Shown piece by piece: positions 36,391 to 48,959 of a stretch of DNA of 64,000 nt. The DNA is taken from NCBI GenBank assembly GCA_963513935.1, contig OY740771.1:14847138-14911137 (forward strand), written 5' to 3'. The stretch's first letter is position 1. Each line of letters begins with the position of its first letter. A program made the position numbers and the translations under genes. The notes under the pieces are model-generated. The model ran no database searches, was not told where the DNA came from, and saw nothing but the letters and a program-made list of their open reading frames with translations. This stretch comes from Aphrophora alni (lineage: Eukaryota; Arthropoda; Insecta; Hemiptera; Aphrophoridae).

Positions 36391-37232
36391 GAATTGATAT
36401 TAGCAATTTTCCCCCAACTAAGTGTGTTATAAGTTGATAACATGCAAGATATAAACAGAAAAATAGTTGAAAATGACCGCCATTTTAATATGAGTACACA
36501 ACAGTTCCCTTTATCAAATTGTATGCTCCAATGAGGTATTTTTGTGAATGCTATCGTGCTTACGTACAGTTATGAGGTTGGCGGACGGACAGCATTTGGA
36601 AAATAAGTTTTTAGTTTTCTTGAGGCCATCAATCAAAAACGAAATTCGAAATGTTTTGCGATAACAAACCTACCCTATATGCCGTTTACTGGACAAGTAA
36701 GATCAAAATAACTTTACTGTATTGTTCGTTTAAAATAATATAATATAGACGGAAAATTTCTATACCATTTTGAACCCAGTAAATGTTACAAATTCCACAA
36801 GCCATAAATAATAATAGATCATAGTAAAAAAAGGGGATGAAATAAGTGTTTCCAACAAGGTGTAGACATAATAAAAAAAACATGTAAACTAACTTTAATA
36901 ATCGTTGCTGCAGGGATAAATTGGCACCTGAAGAAGTGAAATGAAATGTAAGTGAAAGGGTGAACGCGTGCGATGCCCGAGGTGAGATCAATCAATTAAT
37001 CAAATTTAAACTATAAGTGAAGGTTGTATCTAGAGTCGATCAGAAGAGATAATGCTGCCTGTCAGCCTCGAGCGCTCTGCACGTCCTCTAGACAGCGCTC
37101 TATTTGTGTCAAACAGATCTTTTTAAAACTGACATAATACAGCTCTACTTTTGCCCACACATAATGTTGTTGTGACTTAGAACAAAACTACAAATCTCCC
37201 ACACAAACCATATGTTTTTCTTTTGCCAGTTA
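36391..37232. other. No firm gene
   Basis: GACCGCCATTTTAATATGAG near 36478 and GGACGGACAGCATTTGG near 36585 are words of common dispersed repeats. A GC-richer patch at 37055-37105 contains GAGCGCTCTGCACGTCC and AGACAGCGCTC. Confidence 0.35.
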
Positions 37233-38165
37233 TGGAAACTTTGTACATTTAATAAAGAACAAGTTAAGTAGTGCGTATTAGAATGTACTTGGTAGATTTA
37301 ATAAAGTACCATTCAAGTAATTTGTATTAAAAAGTACTTTCTAGATTTAGTAAACTAAAATTCAAGTAATGTATATTGAAATGTATTCTGTAGATTTAAT
37401 AAAGTACAATTTAAGTAATTTGTATTACAATGTACTCTGTAGATTTAATAAAGTACAATTGAAGTAAAATATATTAAAATATATTCGGTAGATTTAATAA
37501 AGTACATTCCAGTAATGTCTATTATAATGTACTTTGTACATTTAATAAAGTGCAATTCAAGTAACATGTATTAGAATGTATTTTATAGATTTAGTAAAAT
37601 GTATTCAAGTTATGTAAATTTGATGTACTCTTGATATAAACAAATACAATTCAAATAACATGTACTAGGATGTACTTTGTATATTTAATGAAGTACAATT
37701 CAAATAACATGTATTATAATGTACTCTGTAGATTTAATAAAATATTATTCTAGTTACATGCATCAGAATGTACTTTGTAGAGTTAATTAAGTTCAATTCA
37801 AGTAACGTGTATGAGAATGTACTTTGGTCATTTAATAAAGTACAATTCAGTTAATTGTGTTATAATGCACTTAGTAGAATCAATAAAGTACAATTAAAGT
37901 AATTTGTATTCGAATGTACTTTGTAGATTTAATACATAACATTTGAAGTAATATATATTATAACGTACTTTCTAGATTTAATGAAATAAAATTCAAGTAA
38001 TGTATCTTAGAATTTAGTTTGTAGATTGAATAAAGTAGAATTCAAGTAACGTGTATTATAATGTACTTTGTAGATTTTATGAAATAAAATTCAAGTAATG
38101 TCTTAGAATTTAGTTTGTAGATTATATAAAGTACAATCCAAATATTATAATGTACTTAGTAGAGT
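37233..38165. repeat. Minisatellite of about 49-bp units, roughly 18-19 copies
   Basis: The repeated core is TAGATTTAATAAAGTACAAT, TCAAGTAA and then GTATTAGAATGTACT. Early cores start near 37243, 37291, 37343, 37391, 37440 and 37489. Units vary by substitution and small indels, so it is moderately old. Confidence 0.9.
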
Positions 38166-38167
38166 AA

Positions 38168-38312
38168 ATAAAGTTTCACTTGACCAAATCTTGACTTTTC
38201 TGATCCTAACGTTATTAGGCTATTCGAAGGCTTGGAGTCTATTTTATATTCTTGTTTTTATTATTTAGATTACTGAACGTTTTAGCCTTTAAACAACAAG
38301 GGGGAAAATGTA
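38168..38312 (+). repeat. Family A fragment (3' part)
   Basis: CACTTGACCAAATCTTGAC, CCTAACGTTATTAGGCTATT, GTCTATTTTATATTC and TAGCCTTTAAACAACAAGG. Confidence 0.6.
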
Positions 38313-38929
38313 CATTTAAAATGTAGGCCTATATTAAATTCACTCATTTATCTTTATTAAAATGTACACTATTATGTCATATATTTTATAATACTTTTGT
38401 TTTACTATTTGATGTTGAAATAAAATAACTCCAAGAAACATATACCTTACAACCAATTCTTCTATAGAACCATGCACAACCAGCCATCGAGTTTTGTAAA
38501 TATAAGTAGGACACGTTCTCTTACAAAGTGCACCAAAGATCTCGATAGGTACGTGTAAAAACTTGCATCCCACAAGGGAGCAATAAATAAGTCTACTAAT
38601 TTGATAGATCACCTTGTCACTTTGTGAATATGACCGCCCCATTGTATCAGTCTAACAATAAACCCGATAACAGTACAGTAACAATAGTCTTATCGATCAT
38701 AAGTTTATTTAATTCGTTATTGTTGTCACTTGTGTTTCCTTAATACACCACCATTACCCACATTGAGTCTCGGCGCAATTCAGTTTTATTGTAATTCCTA
38801 AATGCTAAGAATTGTAGACGCCGGCTTCTATCCTTTTAACTTACCGAACTGTAAAGTTAATGGAGAAAAAAAGAAAGTATGTGAGTTTAGGATTGGCTAC
38901 TGACATCGTGGATGTAGTTATCGCCATCA
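38313..38929. other. No recognisable gene
   Basis: The minus frame at 38340-38642 is open (100 codons) but of ordinary composition, with no domain or splice context. Confidence 0.45.
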
Positions 38930-39250
38930 ACTGAAATAAAATGGAGCGAAGTAAGTTTCTTAGTTAGTGTACCGTAAGTGAAGAATAAATTGAATAGAAA
39001 ACATACAAACTTTATAAATTCTTTTACATAAAAAGTATAGGTTAGATTAGGTTAGGTTAGGTTAGGTTTCAACTAAAATAAAATTGAGGGAAATAAGTTT
39101 CTTAGTTAATATACCATATTGCTTCCAAGTGAACAATAAACTGAAATTCTTTTACATGCCCATTATACGAAGTACAGGTTAGATTATGTTAGGTTAGGTT
39201 AGGTTTGATTAGGTTAGGTTAGGTTAGTTTAGGTTAGGTTAGGTTGGTAA
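38930..39250. repeat. Two diverged units ending in TTAGG telomere-like runs
   Basis: ATGGAGCGAAGTAAGTTTCTTA (38942 onward) and the similar TTGAGGGAAATAAGTTTCTT (39083 onward) each lead, through AATTCTTTTACAT, into GGTTAGATTAGGTTAGG-type runs (39043-39068 and 39177-39246). The second run is longer and interrupted. Confidence 0.8.
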
Positions 39251-39597
39251 TCGTAAACAATTTCTAGCATCGTTTTTAACTAATCTTCATGTTTCATGAC
39301 CTGAGAAAATAAAAACAGTAATTTTGGACATGCCGTCTGTCCGCCTTCGTTGTCGGCAATAGGTAAGCACGATAGCAGCCACAATAATTAAGATAGGAAT
39401 ATGACATTTCGTATAAAGGACTACCAGAACCCTATTATCAGCGGAGGCTTCTTTACAATCAGCTGCGAAGCCCTCTAAGGCTGAGAAACACTGATACGAG
39501 TGAAGAGACCTTGTAATATTACACGGTGATTGGCAAAAATTTTGTGTGTACAAATACACACAATACAAAGTAAAAACTCACTCTTTGAAATTTTTAC

Positions 39598-39647
<50 letters not shown>

Positions 39648-40259
39648 CATGAATTGGTTATTGTTTTTTTAACATATCGTGATGTTTCGAGAGAAGTTAA
39701 ATTTACTCAACTTTCTTACCACCAATTTTTACGTTTGTTGGTATTTTCAGAAAACGCATAAGATTTTGAGTAAAATGTAACCATTTTCATTTTCAAAAGT
39801 AATAATATGAGTGTATTTATTTAGTTTGAAACAAATAAAATAGGTATTCTTGGAAAAAAGAAAACTGAAATATTCAATTTTGTTAGGTTTACAATTGCCA
39901 AATTGTATCAAAAATTTGACTTTGTAATAAGCAATAATTTCATACAAGACACTTCGTTTTATTCTTTTAAATTGTAAGAGAATGCTGGGTTAAAATTTAA
40001 AAAAAAATTGAGGAGGGGTAACGTTGAAAGAGAAATGCAACATTTCCTTGTATAGCAACATTTTAGTCTAGTAAAAACGTTATTGCTACAGAGACCAAAT
40101 TTAAAAAACTTTAAATTAAATTTGAAAAATAATATCATTCTCAAATTCCCTGCCCTCTTTCCTTACACAGGCTCATCTCGCTTCCGCATCGCTCTGTCAC
40201 TTTAAAAGACAAGGTCTCTCTTAACATTTACTTAGCAGCTTCTGAATTTCTGAATTTAC
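39251..40259. other. No recognisable gene; 43-bp poly-T at 39602-39644
   Basis: 39340-39510 is somewhat richer and shares CAATAGGTAAGCACGATAGC-type words with 36550-36590 in reverse. The rest is AT-rich. Confidence 0.45.
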
Positions 40260-40575
40260 AACTTTGGTGTAAACTTCCTCAGTTAATTTTATTTAAAATA
40301 TTTAAATAGCCGCCATTTTGAAATAGTTTATTGGAAAAAGTTGATTATTTTGTTCAAACTTGTTCTTTATATTGATGACTACCGTGTAAAATGTCAACTC
40401 AATAGGTTAAGCCGTTCTAGAGATAAAAACGCCCTACATTGTTTAGTAAAAAAAAAAAAAAAAAAAAAAAAATGGCGGATAGCTTTACCGGACAAATATT
40501 TAAAGTTCTTTTTTTCTTTATTTTGACTGGTAAACCACCCCCTGAATTATCTCAGTTCATGACAGTAACACTCTG
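40260..40575. repeat. Half copy of the inverted-arm element
   Basis: GCCGCCATTTTGAAATAGTT, TTGATGACTACCGTG, TCAACTCAATAGG, ATGGCGGATAGC and ACCACCCCCTGAATTATCTC align with 45090-45335. A 25-bp poly-A (40448-40472) interrupts it. Confidence 0.55.
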
Positions 40576-40795
40576 TATATTAAAAAAGAAAAAAAAGGAC
40601 TTAAAATAAAGACCATATTTTCGAATACTCTAATAGGGTCGGGTTGGAAGAGAACAACAGTTGGTCAAGAGAGATTTAATAGAAAAGATGAAAGGAAAGA
40701 ATGTAACGTAAGAATATATATAAAATGATGTAAATTCAGTAAGGTCCTTCGGGATTGAACACCCGTATTCGATATAGTGAGCTCAAGAGTTTTGA
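40576..40795 (-). repeat. Dispersed repeat, family A, copy 13
   Basis: In reverse: TAAAATAAAGACC, TTTCGAATACTCTAATAGGG, GAACAACAGTTGGTCAAGAG, GGTCCTTCGGGATTG, CACCCGTATTC and TATAGTGAGCTC. Confidence 0.7.
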
Positions 40796-42479
40796 ACTAT
40801 TTAGGCTTTAAAAAAATTACAGAAATATGTAATCCAAAAAACATAGCGCCACGTCTTTCTGCGTTAATTTATGTCACACACTCGTATAAAAATGCCTATG
40901 TTCCGACTTGAAAACAAAAAAACAGAGAGTAACCGTACCCTATATCAAGTAATGAAATCTCCTCTACAATATACTGTAAAGATCGGTTACAAAATATCGA
41001 TTATGTTATTTAGTAAACTGCAAGTGAATTTCGTTCTGTTAGGTTTGTACTATGGTCAAGTAGAAATATCTTGCGATCTATGACACACAGAACAATTACG
41101 GATATAAATAGAAAGATGTCATCTATAGAACAGTGTTTTGGTCGATCTGTTTGACAGAAAAATATATTTGTGATCATATGGGAAAAAATGGCGTCGCTTT
41201 TACTAAAAACTGCACCGTTTAAATCTTTGATTTTACGCATAAAAACTATGGGAACTTCACCAATTTTTGGAATATTATTTATAATGTTTTGTGGTATTTT
41301 TTTTTTTTTTGCACGATTATGCATCTACGGGCGAAATGTTGAATTGCAATATACGTGTTTTATTTGAACTATCCGTCATTCATCGTCCACGTACGTGGAC
41401 AGTTACCAGATGGAGGGTTAAATATGCCGTTAAATAAGTTTTAATAAAATCAGTAAAAATATAGTTTTCCTCCAGTTTCTTTTGGTTAAATACAAATAAA
41501 TTATAATACAAATTACATTTAGTAACTCTAAGAAATAAATTTTATAACAATTGGATTTTAAACTTAAAATTTGTTGAATTTAAACTATTTAATACCAATA
41601 TTCTTTTAGTTTGTTATACTTCGTAATTATTTCCTCACGAAATTATTGAGTTTTCTATGCTCTATTATAATTCCTATTAATGTTGTAATACTAATATAAT
41701 GGTTGTATTATTAAACTGATTATCCAATAGTAAATTAAATTAATACTAATAAAAGCCTCCTGAAGCCGGCTATTTCAGAACAGTTATTCTCCTACAGAGC
41801 AACGGACGTAAATACCCTTCTGAGTAGTGTCTCATTTTTTTCTCGTATTTTTTATAAATTAAATAGTTTTATAGATTGTAGTATAAATAGAATATTAAAT
41901 TTATTGCTACCTCGATATTACATTTCTAGTTTTTTAATATGATAGTTTTCTTTCAATGACTGTAATAACAAAAAAGGCTTGAAAAAGTGCCCTCGTCAAC
42001 ATTGGTTAGGTCGCACGGTCACGTTATATATACTATTGATCCTCAGACCCTAAGCTTCCCAGTGAGACCATCCTCATCTTTGTAGGTTGAGTGGGCGCAG
42101 AGGAGTTCTTAACTAACATAATTAGGCTTCTATGAATTATATATAATATATAATAAACAGCAAGTTTAATGAAAAATGACATTACATTGTATTAAATTCA
42201 ATGCACGTTAAAAACGACAATTAAAAACAATTATTTTGTTTTAAATAATGTAAAATTATATTGTGTAACCATTTTAAAATTCAAATGTCAGCCCTTAATA
42301 ATAATAACGAAAATCAAGGTAAAAAAAAAAATTGTTGTTAAATTTACTTGATAATATGTTGGCTGTTTATAATATTTATATCGTTTAAACGGACATTTTC
42401 CATCATTTGTAAAAGAAAGTAGTACATGAAGTTTATATAGTATAAATAAGTTCCCATTATAATCTGATAAAACGATTGT
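40796..42479. other. No recognisable gene
   Basis: Contains a perfect 16-bp palindrome, GTCCACGTACGTGGAC, at 41385-41400. Open frames on both strands at 40871-41367 overlap one another and show no domain. Confidence 0.4.
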
Positions 42480-42610
42480 GTTCTTCCCTTATATGCTCTA
42501 GGTTTATCACTTAATAACGGGTGTTGATTTATACTCTTGAAACGTTGTGTTTTAGTTTTCATACACACAAATGATAGTAAATGTCCGATTAAGACATATT
42601 AATAATATTA
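42480..42610 (+). repeat. Dispersed repeat, family C, third copy
   Basis: CTAGGTTTATCACTTAATAA, GGTGTTGATTTATACTCTTG, AAACGTTGTG and ACACACAAATGATAG match 63120-63220. Confidence 0.6.
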
Positions 42611-42929
42611 TTAATTATAATTAAATCTACAGTTATAAAATCTACAGTTATCTACTTCTTATGAATAACAGAAATATTTTTTCCTTGTTGTTTAGAAGTG
42701 AAAAATTTCTCGGTCATGCCGTATGTATATAAAAACGATGACAACAATGAAAATATGAATACAGTAATATTAAACGTATAACATTGGACTTATCATTTTA
42801 TAAAGATCATATTACCTCCACTAGGTTTAAGGGTTAATACATAAACAAATGTATTAGTCTAGCAACTACTTGAGTACCCATTCAGAGGCTTTACCGGGCA
42901 CGATCAAACACTGCAGGTTGTATCTACAG

Positions 42930-43130
42930 TCATGATATTAAATTATGTCCAAACCGGTTCCAATGAGTCGTGAGTCTAGGCCAATTGATCACTGGGTACT
43001 AGGCACACGTATCGCCATTAGTCGGTTATTACACAGATATTGTCGATCGCTCCGCTCCTACTGTCATTCGACGATAAATCTCAAAATCTTACCCGAGTCA
43101 CGAAAACTAGCTCAACTTAACAATTAATAA
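42930..43130. other. GC-richer island with an open frame
   Basis: The plus frame at 42945-43127 is open for 60 codons (SRESRPIDHWVLGTRIAIS), without recognised domain or splice sites. No similarity to other parts of the window; possibly a conserved non-coding element. Confidence 0.2.
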
Positions 43131-43709
43131 CAAAAAGGAGTCAGCTGTTTAGTAATACATAATTGTCGACGTATCAATCACATTTCACACTAGCGTTTGT
43201 TTTTATAATTATATTGTTTGGTTAAAAGGTTGGAAAAATAAAAGTGGTTTAGCCCACTTTGTGATAAGAGAGTTGTTACACGGTCGTTCGTGAAGTGGAA
43301 ATATTGCGTTGCATGTTTTATTGTATGATTAGGATAAAAGTGGTAACCGTTGGGCAATTACCTGAGTGTTGACACCAGGGTAGCAAATAGTAGAGGCGGT
43401 ACTTAGTTGTAGTTTATAAAGGAATGAGAGGCGTTTGTGAATCTAATAAAGAAGAACATAACGAATGATATATTTTGATATGAAGATAATTTGAAGAATA
43501 TAGAAAAGAAGGCAATGGTTGAACTATCTAAAAAATCACGAAGCGAAAGAAGAAAGTGAAGAGTCAGAAGGAAACAAACACATGAGATAGTTTCAGTAAT
43601 ACTTTCCATAACGAGTTCACGAGATTTGAAATTACACATTCATAGTATCGATGAAAAAGAAACTAAAATTGATGATTATGATATAACAGAAGAAGACCAT
43701 CGTTACGAT
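43131..43709. other. No recognisable gene
   Basis: Purine content rises towards the right end. Confidence 0.45.
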
Positions 43710-43860
43710 GATATTATATAGAAGAAGGTAAAGAAGAAGAAAAAAATAAAGAAAGAAGAAGATACAGAAGAAAAAGAAAAGAAGATAAAGAAGAAAAGGA
43801 AAGAAGAAGGAGAAAAAGAAAAGAAGAAATAAGAAGAAGAAGAAGAAAAGGGTAAATATG
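43710..43860. repeat. Polypurine GAA/AAG tract
   Basis: About 150 bases almost free of pyrimidines on the plus strand, built of AAGAAGAAG-type words. Phe/Ser-rich minus frames across it are artefacts. Confidence 0.85.
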
Positions 43861-44810
43861 TATACGGATAGTTGATCGATAATAGAACATCGATCATTAT
43901 GATAAACAAGTAGACGAACATGATGATACTTAAGAAGAAAACCACCATGAAAATGATAACGATGATATACGAGAAGACACAAATAATGATGAGAAAAAAA
44001 TACCCATGTCAATAAAAAATAATTTTGATGATAAAAGAAAAGGTGATAATAATGATATAAAAAGTAATAGTAAAGTTAGACCACAATGGTCATGATGATA
44101 ACGGAGTTGAAGAACATGATTATACGTGTATCGAAGGCAGTAATGAAGAAGATGTAAATGATAATTACAAAAATATGATGGAAATCTTCAAAACATCTGT
44201 GGTGATGATAATAACTGATAAGATGTATATGATACTACTTAATGAAAATTATAATCTAGGAGGCGAAAAATTTATATAAATAGTACCATCATAACGATGA
44301 TTAGCATCAAAAAGAAGATGATGATATTGATAATTAAATGCCATCGCGACAATTATAATTATTGTGATGATAAATGATAAAGATACATAAAGTGGTAATT
44401 GTGATGATAATGTGGAAATAGTTACAATTTTGAAGAGACGAAAATTATTAACAACAATAAGATATAATTTTTGTATTTTAGATATAATAAGACGATATTA
44501 TTCTCCAATCATAAGACGTTTTTGAGTTCGTGGAAATATGTCTTTAGCGATTATTAATATGAACTATTATTGTTTTAGCTGTATTATTACAATACGATAC
44601 AAAATTTATTTATTTAATTTAATTTACATAAAACTCCATTTCAGTTTCTAGGAAATACCTTACCACCCTTTCCTGTAATGATGGTTAATGCAGAATAAAA
44701 TAAATAAATAAAAAAACCTCGAAAAACAACAGAATTTAGTCTGACTTTTTTAATGGCTACATACACTCAAACTAATTATGCATACGCATACATTACAGGA
44801 TGTTTGTACG
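43861..44810. repeat. Low-complexity GAT/ATR-rich sequence
   Basis: Many GATGAT, ATGATGATAA and GAAGAAG words without a fixed period. No frame stays open. Confidence 0.55.
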
Positions 44811-44814
44811 ATAT

Positions 44815-45341
44815 ACAGGGTTTGCCCTGTAATTCGAGGAGATAATTCAGGGGATGGTTAAAATAAATGTGGATAAAAATAAAGAAAAAGTTCCCATAAG
44901 GATAAAAGTCCAAACACGGTGTGTTTACTAGCTATTAGCCATTAAAAAATTGTTTTTACTCAACAGATTGAGTTCAACGTTTGCACGGTGGTGATCAATG
45001 TAAAAACTTATTCAAAAATAATTGTTTCAAAATGGCAGGCAATTAAAAATTTTAATTGAATTAAAACTTTTAATTAATTAAAAATATTTAAATGTGCGCT
45101 ATTTTGAAACAATTTAGTGGAACAAGTCAATTTTTTTTTAAAACTATGTCTTTACATTAATGAGTACCTTGAAAAATTTCAACTAAATCTGTTTAGCTGT
45201 TCTGAGATATAAATTATTTAGTTAAAACACAAAATGGCTGATAGCTAGTAAAAGAAGCGTTTTCTGACATATGCTTGTAGTTACTTTTTAGGTATTTTGA
45301 TACATATAACTTACCCCCTGATTATTCTCCGCTTATTACAG
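44815..45341. mobile_element. Inverted-arm element, about 525 bp
   Basis: The left arm (CCTGTAATTCGAGGAGATAA, TTCAGGGGATGGTTA, to GCTATTAGCCATT near 44945) is the inverse of the right arm (AATGGCTGATAGCTAG near 45233 to CCCCCTGATTATTCTCCGCT and TATTACAG near 45341), with substitutions. The interior has TGCGCTATTTTGAAACAATT. A half copy lies at 40260-40575, and related words occur near 17680 and 58510. No open frame. The outermost ACAGGG resembles the ends of the 16.96-kb element. Confidence 0.65.
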
Positions 45342-45469
45342 AAATAGTTTGTATACACTTGTATATGAGACAAATACTCATTAAAACTAGCAAAGTTTTA
45401 AAAAGAAAAAGGTTTTTCCAGCTTTAGGTAACTACTAATATCTTATAAAGTATATGTTTACAATAATAC

Positions 45470-45470
<1 letters not shown>

Positions 45471-45511
<41 letters not shown>
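45471..45511. repeat. (TA)n microsatellite, about 20 units
   Basis: Uninterrupted TA. Confidence 0.95.
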
Positions 45512-45513
<2 letters not shown>

Positions 45514-47029
45514 AAAAAAAGGAAAAGAAACGGTTAACTATTACATGGATAGAGAGAACAGGTAAAGGGTATCGAAAGTCATGGAAACAGAATAAGATTC
45601 ACAAAAAATAGTTCTCTAGTTTCTCATTACTTAAACAAATATTTGGCAGTGTTATATAGCTTTTGTCCAACAAATAAATCAAAAATTGTACTAACAGAGT
45701 GTACTAATAACATAACCTCATAAATAGAAAATAATCTTCACTGTGTTTCTAGTCATAATTTAATTTGAATTAAAATTTAACAGGAACATTATTTTTCACT
45801 GTTGAATATTCTGTAAAACATGTCCTTACATAAGGATTGGGTGAGTGAGAAAGTTTGTGCAATGTTTTTACACTGTTGATTGAGGATAATTTTTTACCAC
45901 ATATGGCGTACAAAATGCCCCTTCACTTTATTATATGGAAAGTTCAAATGTATAATTATGTTTAAACTTATTATATTTGTTAAAAATTTTTACCAACACA
46001 AAGTGTACGCAAACAAAAATAGAAAATAATCTGCACTGTTTTTCTAGTCAGATTTTAATTTTAATTAAAATTAACAGGAAAATTATTTTTTTACTATTGA
46101 ATATGTTCAAAAGAATAGCCAAAACATTTCAAATTGAGTTTCAAAATGTTTTTATGCAGTTTCATTTCCCTAGGAACTACACGAACCTGTAATAGTTGCC
46201 AAGGTTGAGGTCGACAAACGACACAAAAAATTCTCATCATATACTATGCCAACATATTAACTATGTTTTCTTTGTTAAATTAAATTTTTATTAACTATTA
46301 GTTATGTTAGATTCAGTAGAAAACACAAGCAGGCAAAACCCTTGAAGCTGTTATCAACGTGTTAACAGGACATGTAAATGAATTACTTCGTTGGTCATTG
46401 TTGCCTTTACATGTAATAGTCAAAGTAATTTTGTAATATCACCGCTCGCTTACACTGTAAGTTTCTAAAAACTTGACAGAGTAATTGAATATTTGTTTTA
46501 CCTGTAGGCAAAATTAAATTAAAAGTAATAGGGATAAATAAACATTATGTCATGTCATTCAAGTTTGTATCTGAGCCTACGTAAATAAAAGTAACAGACA
46601 CATTGCATAACATTTTGTACACACGTAAATGAATCCAGATATAAATCAAAGTCAAAAATAAAATATCTATCATACAACCAAAACAGTTTTCCTCAAATTC
46701 GCATCAACAATATTGATAAAATTCTATTTAATTACAGGTTATAATAAGGACTCAAACAAAACGTATTCATAACAATCTCTCCAAAAAAGGCAGTTCAGAA
46801 GTTAAAGCTTAAAAAGAGAAAATGTAGTCTACTTTAGGCGCCACCTTAAATGTTAGAATATTACAAAATCTGATAAAGAGATTTCGATGAAATTTTTGTA
46901 ATTAATTTTAACCCCAAGTAATTCCAAGTACCATTCTTGTTAAAAAAAACAGTTCATGGGTGCCATCATGGTAATTACTCAACCCCATCATATAATATAA
47001 TAAATTAATAGACTACTATTCACTGTCGT
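45512..47029. other. No recognisable gene
   Basis: Two related stretches (45700-45800 and 46000-46110: AGAAAATAATCT, CACTGT, TTTCTAGTCA and TAACAGGAA) look like a diverged local duplication about 310 bp apart. Confidence 0.4.
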
Positions 47030-47144
47030 ATAGTTTTAGATGTTACACTGCCACATAAGCATCTTCAGGCCAACTGAACTTGTAATTAGCTGACCTGAAG
47101 ATGCTACCTGTGGCAGTGAAACATGTAACATAATATAAAACTAT
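47030..47144. repeat. Hairpin repeat, about 115 bp
   Basis: The left arm ATAGTTTTAGATGTTACACT, GCCACATAAGCATCTTCAGG is the inverse of CCTGAAGATGCTACCTGTGG, CAGTGAAACATGTAACAT and onward. CTGAAGA (47095-47101) and GAAA (47118-47121) give a hammerhead-like core. Confidence 0.75.
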
Positions 47145-47204
47145 TGTTTATAAAAAATTACAATTGACTAAGAAAGGTATTTATTATAAAATACTAGTAG
47201 ATCC

Positions 47205-47290
47205 TCTAAATGTAGGAATTGTTAAATTGTATTAGTAGATCAAGGGGTTTGGTAAGTTTGTTTAACAGTTGTTACTCTGGTTTTCTAGAA
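47205..47290 (+). repeat. Dispersed repeat, family D
   Basis: TTAAATTGTATTAGTAGATC, GGGTTTGGTAAG, TTTAACAGTTGTTACTCTGG and TTTTCT align with 58055-58140 and, in reverse, with 55528-55605. Confidence 0.6.
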
Positions 47291-47329
47291 CCTTGTAATA
47301 TCACTACTTTCTTGTCGGTAGTCTCTAAC

Positions 47330-47455
47330 GAACCTCGTAGATTTTTATATTTTATAAAGTCAGGGTCAGAAGAGAACAAGGGTTGAAGAAGAGAGGAATA
47401 TAACTCACGATTGCCACACCCGTATTCACTATAAGTGAGACCCTGAGGGGTTGAG
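47330..47455 (-). repeat. Family A fragment, copy 14
   Basis: In reverse: AGTCAGGGTCAGAAGAGAAC, AAGGGTTGAAGAAGAG, CGATTGCCACACCCGTATTC and ACTATAAGTGAGACCCTGAG. Confidence 0.7.
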
Positions 47456-47689
47456 TAGAAGTAGAATGTGCACTAGATCTCTCGAAGTCACAGTGTAATT
47501 CATCCCCATAGAACAACAACTTGGCTTAAAAGTATGCTGAGAAGAAAAAAAACAAAATTAAATCGGTATTAAACTACCAAATGCAGGTTACTAATTGCAC
47601 AGAATAAACAATGAAACAAAATTAAAATTTTAACCTCAATTAGAATATCTTTTAATTAATTTCAGAATTTACCAATGTGGAGACATTTT

Positions 47690-48135
47690 AATAAACATGT
47701 TAACCTCTGCGATAACCCTTCGTCAAACTGTTCGGCATTGCTCCACTTTAAGCTTCATTATCTCCAACTATTTGCACTATCTCACATCTATGGTTTGTAT
47801 GGAATTTTAATTCCGCCATTTGGTTAAGCAACCGTCCTAATATGAGAAGGAATGTGGGTGGGGATTCATTGTTACACGGCGGGCAACCGCCCGGAGCAAA
47901 AGACTAGGACAGGTTCAAAATATGACGCAAGGTGAGTTTTGCACCTCCGATCGTGTTCAGTTCGCTCCACTTTTCGCTAATTACATTTATTAATTTTTTT
48001 TGTTGTTCAGAACGGAGCGAGACTGCAAACTACCGAATAAATAACGTCAGGTATTGTCCAATAGGTAATTGCAGATTTGTTCTTATGATTAATGGTGACT
48101 TGTTTCTCATTTACGTGGCTTACGCGTGTGTGCGC
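47690..48135. other. GC-richer island with a consensus splice donor
   Basis: Non-repetitive, with GCGGGCAACCGCCCGGAG, TTAATTCCGCCATTTGG and a donor-like CAAG/GTGAGT (GTGAGT at 47932-47937). Its first 250 bases could be a 5' exon or promoter region and the rest an intron start. No protein is recognised. A conserved non-coding element is the other reading. Confidence 0.25.
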
Positions 48136-48959
48136 AGATAATGTGTAGGAGGGTTATATCTGTTCATGCGATCTAATTAGTTCATGTGCTAAGATAAAGT
48201 ACATGTAGATTAGGTTTGTTAAGATTTAGATAGTGGACATAGTGAGTGAAAACAGGTAGATATAAAATAACCTTTTAGAAACATTGCACTAGTTTCTTGC
48301 ACACCTAAACCAAAATTTAACAAACAATATTATCTCACTAAAAACAAATTGTAATAAAATACTAGTTTACACGTGAATATGAAAGAAAAACCATAGTTTT
48401 CTTTATTATTGTGTCATCAACTCTCCATGTATTGGAAGAGAATTTTTTTTGATAGTAACTTTTTATATATTTTGAAAGATATGAAAGTATTTAAATATAG
48501 CTAAGCTATGTTTATCATAGATTTTAGGAAAATCACAATATGTAGTTTTATTATGTGGCAACTACTCTAAAATTTAAGATAAAGTGGAAAAATAATCTGG
48601 AGATACGGTATAAATTTGCCCACATATTAAATTTGTTAAACCAGTTTCTGATAGGTTTCAATTTGTGGAACTTTATTAAAGAGTAGAATTCAACATTTGT
48701 CAAACTACAGGATTCGTGATAAATCCAACTTGGATTAAGCTATCAAATGTTTAAGATTCCAAACCTCGTTGACGATATTTAAAGAATCTCAACTTTAAAA
48801 CTCATCAGAAGAAAGTGGTGTAATATACACATTCTTCCGGGAAAAAAATACCTCATTCTTTAAATTTGAAACCACATTCAGTCAGCTGTACAACAATTGA
48901 AGAAAGCAGACAAATCATAAAGTAATTGTGTTTTATGGCTGGTTCAATTTGTCTTGGCA
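48136..48959. other. No recognisable gene
   Basis: The last 200 bases may hold further decayed transposase sequence upstream of 48960, but no frame is convincing. Confidence 0.4.

Noticed and set aside
43632..44012. Phe/Ser-rich minus-strand open frames resembling membrane proteins
   Set aside because: They are the complement of a GAA/GAT polypurine tract.
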